Origin: a virus
Length of the DNA: 56,629 nucleotides
IMG/VR virus record: IMGVR_UViG_3300021379_001426
Span: 1-56,629 of that record
Direction: 5' to 3' (one strand)
The first letter of the stretch is position 1; each line of letters opens with the position of its first letter. The notes beneath the pieces were generated by a model that ran no database searches, had not been told where the DNA came from, and saw only the letters and a list, made by a program, of their open reading frames with translations. Positions 50,909 through 56,629 of this stretch are shown piece by piece. Made by a program: the position numbers and the translations under genes.

Positions 50909-52653
50909 TGGCTATTACATATAGTACAAACGCTGCTGATAAACGAATGGTTCAGTGGTGGTCAGGCGACACTCTTACTGGTTGGGGTGGACCAAACGAC
51001 GGCCTAGATTCTTTCGGTGCTGAGATTGAAGGGACATCGTGCGTTGTAATTGCTGCTCGTAAAAACGAAAATCTTTCTATTACATATACGAGTACTCTCA
51101 CTAGTGTGCCGGCCGGATCACAACTTATTTTTAATACGTATACTATTATTGGTAATGTACTTACATCATTTGATATTGACGTAAATGATGGCGCAACAGG
51201 TACAGCTAATTTTGATATTCTATCAGAATTTACCGGTGCAACTCCTTCATTAAACCTAGGTTCTTTTGTTGCTATCGCAATGGATTTAGAAGCAGGCACT
51301 CTTAATGCACCTACAAATAACTTATCAGATATATCATATAATCTAAACGTTCAGAACGTAAACATTCGTTCAACTGATAATTTCTTCTTAGACGCAGCTT
51401 ATGTTGGCGATGGTGTAACACTTATCGGAACAACGGTTGGGGATAAACTCTTTACTGAGGCTCAGGCGCAAGATATTTCAAACGATATTCATAACGGTGT
51501 TTTACAGGCATTTGAGGATGTAATCTTTGCTCAGCATGATATTGATATTGATACGACCACAGGCAATAGCGATAAAGAGTCTTTGACCTTTATTGAAACA
51601 AATAACGGTGCAAACACTTACGAATTAAATGGCACTGGAACTGCGGTCTTTACTGGCACTAATATTCAGACTACCGGCACTGTGACATGCACAGTCAATA
51701 TGAGTAATATGACGTCGTTTAGTATGACTGCTGGTTCGATGAACAACATTACCACGATCACATTCGGATCAGGTCAAACTATTACAAGAGCCAATTTCAA
51801 CGATGTTACTACATTCAACACCGGCGCTTCTACATTTACGAATAATACTCTGAATACTATCACTACTGCTAATATTTCAACAGCAGCTTCAGGTTGTACA
51901 TTTAATAGTGTCACTACTCCGAATGTAACAGCTGCTTTAACAAGTTGTACATTTAATGAATCCGGCGAAGTTGATATCTCAACAGGCGGTGGTACTCTTA
52001 CAAGCTGTGCATTTACAAATACGACAGCAGCGATTGCGTTGACTATTGCTGATTTAAACGATATTGATGATCTTTCATTTACAGGCGATAACACAAGTCA
52101 TGCTGTCGATGTTGGTACAATATCAACAAACACGACACGAACTTGGAATCACACAGTTGTTAGCGGCTATGCAGGCACAAACGTAGCTGCGAATGCATCC
52201 AGCACTGCAGGAGATTCTGAAGTAATATTAGTAAACGTAGCGACTGGTGTAACACTTACAATTAATGTAGCTGCTGGAGCAACAGTTCCTACTTATCGAA
52301 ATACTGGCCCAGGAACAGTAGTTGTACAGCAAACAGTTAATTTCGATGTAACGAATATATACGGTGGTACTGAGTTGCGTTTGTTTACAGATCCTGCACT
52401 CGCAGCTCTTGGAGGTGCAGAAGATGTGGCGAACACTTCTACATATGACTCAGGATTTAGTCAGTTATCTGGTCCTGATGCTTTAGGTAGATATAATGTA
52501 AGATATCAATATAATTATACTGCCGACACTGATATATTTGTCGTAGTACATTCACTTGATTATCAATATCTTAGATTGAGCACGACGTTGGGTTCATCTG
52601 CTAGCAGTTTACAGATAAATCAAGTCTTCGACAGACAGTATGAGAATCCATAA
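50908..52653 (+). CDS. Beta-helix-like structural protein
   Basis: This 581-residue protein has an N-terminal domain (1 to about 185; WWSGDTLTGWGGPNDGLDSF) that is unlike the rest. The middle (about 200-420) has short Thr/Asn-rich rungs (NMTSFSMTAGSMNNITTITF, FNTGASTFTNNTLNTITTAN), a pattern typical of right-handed parallel beta-helices. Cys330, Cys347 and Cys367 recur in similar S/G-C-T/A-F positions and could stack in a ladder. The C-terminal part (about 480-581) is globular. Such proteins serve as fibres or decorations; no catalytic residues can be assigned. It begins inside the stop of the small gene before it. Confidence 0.68.
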   Translation: MAITYSTNAADKRMVQWWSGDTLTGWGGPNDGLDSFGAEIEGTSCVVIAARKNENLSITYTSTLTSVPAGSQLIFNTYTIIGNVLTSFDIDVNDGATGTANFDILSEFTGATPSLNLGSFVAIAMDLEAGTLNAPTNNLSDISYNLNVQNVNIRSTDNFFLDAAYVGDGVTLIGTTVGDKLFTEAQAQDISNDIHNGVLQAFEDVIFAQHDIDIDTTTGNSDKESLTFIETNNGANTYELNGTGTAVFTGTNIQTTGTVTCTVNMSNMTSFSMTAGSMNNITTITFGSGQTITRANFNDVTTFNTGASTFTNNTLNTITTANISTAASGCTFNSVTTPNVTAALTSCTFNESGEVDISTGGGTLTSCAFTNTTAAIALTIADLNDIDDLSFTGDNTSHAVDVGTISTNTTRTWNHTVVSGYAGTNVAANASSTAGDSEVILVNVATGVTLTINVAAGATVPTYRNTGPGTVVVQQTVNFDVTNIYGGTELRLFTDPALAALGGAEDVANTSTYDSGFSQLSGPDALGRYNVRYQYNYTADTDIFVVVHSLDYQYLRLSTTLGSSASSLQINQVFDRQYENP

Positions 52654-52657
52654 TTTT

Positions 52658-52665
52658 TATAAATA
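52658..52665 (+). promoter_or_regulatory. Late promoter octamer TATAAATA
   Basis: An exact late octamer lies in the 49-base gap before the gene at 52703, 37 bases from its ATG, with an AGGAG ribosome site at 52690-52694. The position, spacing and non-coding context make it one of the better promoter calls. Confidence 0.8.
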
Positions 52666-52702
52666 AAAAGAACAATAACCCCCCTTAACAGGAGATTCAA
52701 CA

Positions 52703-54793
52703 ATGGCAGTTTTCGTAGCTACAGACATTATTACTGATCCGGATGATTTGTCCGCAACAGTAAAATTGACAACTGAGACACGAGCGGCAGCTGATGAGAT
52801 TTTTATCGATACTACACCTGCAGGAACTCCTGCCGATCCTCGTACGATCGCTGTAATTATCGATGATGGTAATAATGGTATGAAAGAAGCCGGTCTGACA
52901 CTTAAGTGTCTTTATTCATTCCTCAAAGAAGAATGGCGTACTAACGCCGATCTAATCAAATTCCCTTTCCCCATGACTCCAATTACGGATGAGCAGTTTG
53001 AATTTACACAGGGATGGAACTTAGAAGCCACAACAACATCTGGTACTGGTAATGACGGTTCAGGTGTAACCACTCCCTACCTCATCCGTACAGGTGGTTG
53101 GGCTGTAAATAACGCACGTGCAGGATACTCTGGTACAGTACGTGATTCAGAGCGTTGGTTTAGTGCGATTACTCTTGGTGCTCTTGATTCAAATGACCAA
53201 GTTTACTATCGTCAGATTGATGATACTACGACTGCACCTACAGATGTATTCCTCGAAGGCACTGTAAACCAAGCAGTACAATTCTATCGCAATGACAATC
53301 CAGACGCAGACGGTGATACAGATGATACGAACGAATTTGATTATACAAACTTCTTTGAAATCTTTATTCGTACATTTGGTAAAACATATACGCAGACTAA
53401 CTTGGCGGATATCGGTGCGGGCGACGGTGTAACATATCAGGCTTATCGTTTCCCACTTGCAAACGCATCGGATCCAAAAGTTACACAATCCGAAGCAGCA
53501 GCATCTGGTGATTCAATCACTATTTCTAATATCGACGGCGATGCTACTACGATCACTGTTGATACTACAGCTGCACACGGTCTTGCTGTAGGCGATACAG
53601 TTGATATCTTTAGTACAACTAACTATAACGCGAATGGCTTCGTAATTGCTACAGTACCTGATGCAAATACATTTACGATCGCAAACACTGGATTCGATCA
53701 AGCTGCAGAAACATCAGGCAACGTTGCTGGCCAGTTCTTCCGCAATATGAGCTTGTCATGGGCTAATACCACTGTTAATACACAACAAACAGGATTTAAC
53801 GACACGTTTGATACTACAGGTGTTTCTGTACCAGAAGCTTACTTCACAGTAAATCTAGATGCTGACGTAGCTGGTAACTTGTCAACGAAAGCATCTGCAG
53901 AATACATTTACATGTGGACTCAGGCGCAGCTGCGAAAGACAACAGACATCAATGAAAATACAAGTGATACTGGTGTACGTCGTGGTGATATTACTCCTCT
54001 TAAAGTACGTTTCGTGGGTGATGACTTATTCACGATTGGTAAGAAAGATGTACCCGGTGCTGTTGATTACGAAGGTGTATACATTACTGACTTCGCAACA
54101 GGCGATCAGAACAGATTGCACTTCTTCGGTTATGGTTCAGAGCAAAATGCAGCTGCAACTATTTCAGCTGCAGCACGTGCCTCAAACATCGTAACAGTTG
54201 ATACTTCAGGTGATCACGGATTTATTGTTGGTGATTACATTACTATTGCAAACACAGACGCAACTACTGATTCGTTTAATGGTAACTTTGAGATTGCGAC
54301 AGTACCTGATGCAAATACATTCACATTTGCTCAAACTGGAGCTGATGAGTCAGCAACAGTAACTGGTTCATCAGTTGCAGAACCAGCGGAATTTGAAAAC
54401 CTCACATTCCCATTCGTATCTACGTTGATTTTAAACTTCAACTCAAACCTAACAGACGACACTGATGCTATCTTCCGTGTATTCTTTACAAATGACGACG
54501 CTGGTGATAATACCGGCCGAGACTTTGGTACAAAGGATGCATTGCTAGTACAAGATAGTTCTTCTACTGATATCTCAGGTACAGTATCTGCTGCTTCGTT
54601 AGAGTTCTCATACGCTTATGATTCAAACGTTCAGCGTGGTTCTGCATCAGCTGGTGAAGATGTACCGATTACAGTAGTTGCAATTGGTCTTAATGATGCG
54701 CAGTATGTATCAGCTTCTGCGACAATTCAACGAGCTGACTTAACAGTATCTCTTGTTGCACCGCTCGAGAGAAACTACGCTAACCCAGCTTAA
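52703..54793 (+). CDS. Large virion structural protein with duplicated beta modules
   Basis: This 696-residue protein has an N-terminal region (TIAVIIDDGNNGMKEAGLTL, then LYSFLKEEWRTNADLIKFPF) that resembles structural proteins seen in marine phages. It carries two related modules at about 270-350 and 490-560: each reads ITVDTTAAHGLAVGDTV or VTVDTSGDHGFIVGDYI, then FNGNFEIATVPDANTFTFAQ or the equivalent. A third relative is inserted in the LamG protein at 32017-32925. Its own late promoter, strong ribosome site and downstream terminator suggest abundant expression as a single unit, as for a major virion protein. Its exact location in the particle is unknown. Confidence 0.7.
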   Translation: MAVFVATDIITDPDDLSATVKLTTETRAAADEIFIDTTPAGTPADPRTIAVIIDDGNNGMKEAGLTLKCLYSFLKEEWRTNADLIKFPFPMTPITDEQFEFTQGWNLEATTTSGTGNDGSGVTTPYLIRTGGWAVNNARAGYSGTVRDSERWFSAITLGALDSNDQVYYRQIDDTTTAPTDVFLEGTVNQAVQFYRNDNPDADGDTDDTNEFDYTNFFEIFIRTFGKTYTQTNLADIGAGDGVTYQAYRFPLANASDPKVTQSEAAASGDSITISNIDGDATTITVDTTAAHGLAVGDTVDIFSTTNYNANGFVIATVPDANTFTIANTGFDQAAETSGNVAGQFFRNMSLSWANTTVNTQQTGFNDTFDTTGVSVPEAYFTVNLDADVAGNLSTKASAEYIYMWTQAQLRKTTDINENTSDTGVRRGDITPLKVRFVGDDLFTIGKKDVPGAVDYEGVYITDFATGDQNRLHFFGYGSEQNAAATISAAARASNIVTVDTSGDHGFIVGDYITIANTDATTDSFNGNFEIATVPDANTFTFAQTGADESATVTGSSVAEPAEFENLTFPFVSTLILNFNSNLTDDTDAIFRVFFTNDDAGDNTGRDFGTKDALLVQDSSSTDISGTVSAASLEFSYAYDSNVQRGSASAGEDVPITVVAIGLNDAQYVSASATIQRADLTVSLVAPLERNYANPA

Positions 54794-54808
54794 TAAATAG
54801 TTTATGAA

Positions 54809-54830
54809 GGGCCCTTCGGGGCCCATATTT
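54809..54830 (+). terminator. Hairpin terminator with TTCG tetraloop
   Basis: A 6-bp GC stem (GGGCCC at 54809-54814 with 54819-54824) closes a TTCG tetraloop, a very stable arrangement, and is followed by ATATTTT. It lies 16 bases after the stop of the structural gene. Confidence 0.75.
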
Positions 54831-54842
54831 TGAGAGGATAAT

Positions 54843-55391
54843 ATGATTACAAGACGCAATGTAAGAAATACATGCTTTAAGATGAAAAAAGGAAACACCG
54901 TGAAGTTTCCTGAAATCGTGGAAATCTTAGAACCTATGCTTGAAGAAAGAGGCTTTACATGGTTCGGCTTTTCTACGTGGTGGGATATTGCAATTGTCAA
55001 AGGTGAAATCATAATTATACGAGCTATTCATGACTTACAACAAGCTGAAATGGTTTGTGCACAAAAACAAATGGCCGAAAAAGTCGGCGCCGATCCTGAG
55101 TTTAGTGATGAGGAACTCGGTATTGTAGATTCCATCGAATCACAATTTCTAGATGATATTATGACTTGGCAAAATTATCGAGATGAGTGGGCTTTAACAC
55201 AGGATCAAGATAATAAAAGAATTTTAACTAAGCTCATAAAAAGAAAGCCGGCGCAAAAAGTAGAAATTACACAAGACGTTATCGATGAGATGATTAAGAA
55301 GCAATTAGAAGAAGCTTCAGGAGATCCGGACGTCGAAACTGCAAGACGAAATGTCACACCGGTCGAACACGTCGTAAAGATATTGGAGTAA
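54843..55391 (+). CDS. Hypothetical protein, 182 residues
   Basis: The N-terminal half is a compact domain (FPEIVEILEPMLEERGFTWF, then STWWDIAIVKGEIIIIRAI), and the C-terminal half is strongly charged and helical (DSIESQFLDDIMTWQNYRDE, KLIKRKPAQKVEITQDVIDE). I recognise no family and see no membrane segment or signal peptide. It follows a terminator and has an AGAGGA ribosome site, and its stop lies three bases before the next gene. Base composition matches the neighbours, so it is not an obvious recent insertion. A regulatory or assembly role is possible but not supported by any motif. Confidence 0.65.
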   Translation: MITRRNVRNTCFKMKKGNTVKFPEIVEILEPMLEERGFTWFGFSTWWDIAIVKGEIIIIRAIHDLQQAEMVCAQKQMAEKVGADPEFSDEELGIVDSIESQFLDDIMTWQNYRDEWALTQDQDNKRILTKLIKRKPAQKVEITQDVIDEMIKKQLEEASGDPDVETARRNVTPVEHVVKILE

Positions 55392-55394
55392 TAA

Positions 55395-56629
55395 ATGGCA
55401 CTCGGAGATAAAAGATTTACACGTATACCACCGGAAAGTACTGGCGATCGTGTATACATGATCCATACTGCCGAGATTGAGTACAAAACATTCAACTCTG
55501 TAGCTGGTGGATCGACCGATCATTCTTGGCAAATAGGTCAGATGTATATGATTGCTGGCTTCGGTGGCAATGGTATGATGCATGTTCACGGAGTTTATGA
55601 TAAAGGCGATGGCACTGGCGTTCTTGCTGTTCACTATAATAAGACTGCAAAGTATGAAAATCTTGAGCCAACAGTTGACGCTAACATCTCTTACAATGGC
55701 ACTGCAGTTGCTCAAGTAGCCGCATTCTACGATGTCTACATTCCCGCGCAAAACATCATGGGCTACGATAATCCAGAATTTGGAATGGATGTTGACATCA
55801 CAGGTTCAGCAAACATTCGATTCGCAGAAGGTCTCCCCCAATTAGACGCATGGGGCAAATTGCGTACATCAGGCGCTACTCATATCGGTGACTATGTATT
55901 TGGTCAAAAAGAAATTCTCGACAATAACTTCTCTCCTACACAATTAAATGGTGGTTCTGTTGTTTACGATAACGATAGAAACTCTGTAACAGTTAAAGTG
56001 CCGGGAGCTACTGATCCTGAACATGTAACGAACGAAGGATTTGCCTCTTGTTCAAGTAATCTATACCACCACTATGTTGCGGGTAGTTCACACCTTTACA
56101 TGGCCACCGCACGACTGAATAATACAGGCGGTGCATCGGGTTGTGTGAGAAACTGGGGTTTATTTGATGCTAACAACGGTTTCATGTTTAGGCTTGACCA
56201 AAATAACAATCTAAGTGTTGTTATTCGAAGCTCTACTTCAGGCAGTAAAGTTGATAATGTAATCGCACGATCTACTTGGAACGGCGATAAGGTTGATGGA
56301 TCTGGTGATTCACAGGCAACATTAGACTTATCAAAAGATAACATCTACTGGATTGACGTTCAGTGGCATGGTGCGGGTCGAGTACGATTTGGTACCTACA
56401 TCGACGGCGCTCGTGTTGTAATGCACTCATACTATCATGGTAACAACTATGAAGTTGCTATGTCGCAAACTGCTTCGTTGCCTACATGTTGGAGTGTAAA
56501 AGCAGTCACAGGCCCAACCGATGATACGTCTATTGAAACATGGTCTGCGTCTGTGTGGACTGAGACAACATTAGATCTTAATGAGAAAGGTCAGCAAGCA
56601 ACCTATGCAACGCCACACACAACAGTGAC
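55395..56629 (+). CDS. Virion structural protein, N-terminal part (runs off the window)
   Basis: The frame from ATG at 55395 is open to the last base (411 complete codons) with no stop, so the 3' end is missing. Conserved-looking stretches are FAEGLPQLDAWGKLRTSGAT, SVVYDNDRNSVTVKVPGATD, SNLYHHYVAGSSHLYMATAR, RNWGLFDANNGFMFRLDQNN and IYWIDVQWHGAGRVRFGTYI. This set resembles a large structural protein found in many marine phages, with a jelly-roll that could bind host glycans. It begins three bases after the stop of the preceding gene and is probably translated with it. A fibre or baseplate role is likely but unproven. Confidence 0.72.
   Translation, partial: MALGDKRFTRIPPESTGDRVYMIHTAEIEYKTFNSVAGGSTDHSWQIGQMYMIAGFGGNGMMHVHGVYDKGDGTGVLAVHYNKTAKYENLEPTVDANISYNGTAVAQVAAFYDVYIPAQNIMGYDNPEFGMDVDITGSANIRFAEGLPQLDAWGKLRTSGATHIGDYVFGQKEILDNNFSPTQLNGGSVVYDNDRNSVTVKVPGATDPEHVTNEGFASCSSNLYHHYVAGSSHLYMATARLNNTGGASGCVRNWGLFDANNGFMFRLDQNNNLSVVIRSSTSGSKVDNVIARSTWNGDKVDGSGDSQATLDLSKDNIYWIDVQWHGAGRVRFGTYIDGARVVMHSYYHGNNYEVAMSQTASLPTCWSVKAVTGPTDDTSIETWSASVWTETTLDLNEKGQQATYATPHTTV

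Noticed and set aside
54791-54800. TAATAAATAG after the gene ending at 54793 as a late promoter
   Set aside because: It differs from the octamer by an extra base and is followed at once by a terminator hairpin.
1-56629. tRNA genes, integrases or insertion sequences
   Set aside because: Gaps between genes are all shorter than about 105 bases and hold only promoters, ribosome sites and hairpins; no transposase or integrase motif was seen.

Overview
This window is a contiguous late structural region of a T4-superfamily myovirus. It carries recognisable homologues of T4 baseplate wedge genes 6 (3' end only), 7 and 8, neck genes 13, 14 and 15, terminase genes 16 and 17, sheath 18, tube 19 and portal 20, all on the plus strand and in T4 order. 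T4-type late promoter octamers (TATAAATA or CATAAATA) stand in front of many genes. The moderate-to-low GC, a DUF4815 giant protein of the type found in cyanophages, long modular fibres and 2-oxoglutarate oxygenase genes all point to a marine (exo-T-even or 'far T4') phage. The host cannot be decided from this window; cyanobacterial and alphaproteobacterial hosts both fit.

Layout. 1-5330: baseplate wedge (6, 7, 8). 5334-25346: giant DUF4815 protein ending in a self-cleaving-type Hint domain, its structural partner, a small coiled-coil protein, a 1962-residue repeat fibre, two small tail proteins and an unusual Tyr-rich protein built from about 47 copies of a 16-residue repeat. 25369-28844: a tightly overlapping five-gene cassette (two 2OG-Fe(II) oxygenases, two DUF6065-like paralogues and one cupin-like protein) preceded and followed by late promoters. 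28877-39967: more adhesion genes: a small beta-rich tail protein, a phage-fibre-repeat protein, three LamG-like genes in a row, small fibre-associated proteins and a 1450-residue protein made of about 21-residue repeats. 40004-49621: neck, terminase, sheath, tube and portal. 49614-56629: a collagen-like protein with 50 uninterrupted Gly-X-Y triplets, a beta-helix-like protein and further virion proteins; the last is cut by the window end.

How it works together. Most genes abut or overlap (TAATG and ATGA junctions), so translation is probably coupled within a few long late transcripts. Three hairpin terminators (near 35550, 47880 and 54815) divide the transcripts. The interval between genes 8 and 13, which in T4 holds genes 9-12 and wac in about 6.4 kb, is enlarged here to about 34.6 kb and filled with receptor-binding and repeat proteins. 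The most novel-looking element is the pairing of the Tyr-rich repeat protein with the oxygenase cassette immediately downstream. I infer, without proof, that the cassette may hydroxylate virion fibre proteins after translation. No RNA genes, insertion sequences, CRISPR arrays or intergenic stretches longer than about 105 bases were seen.
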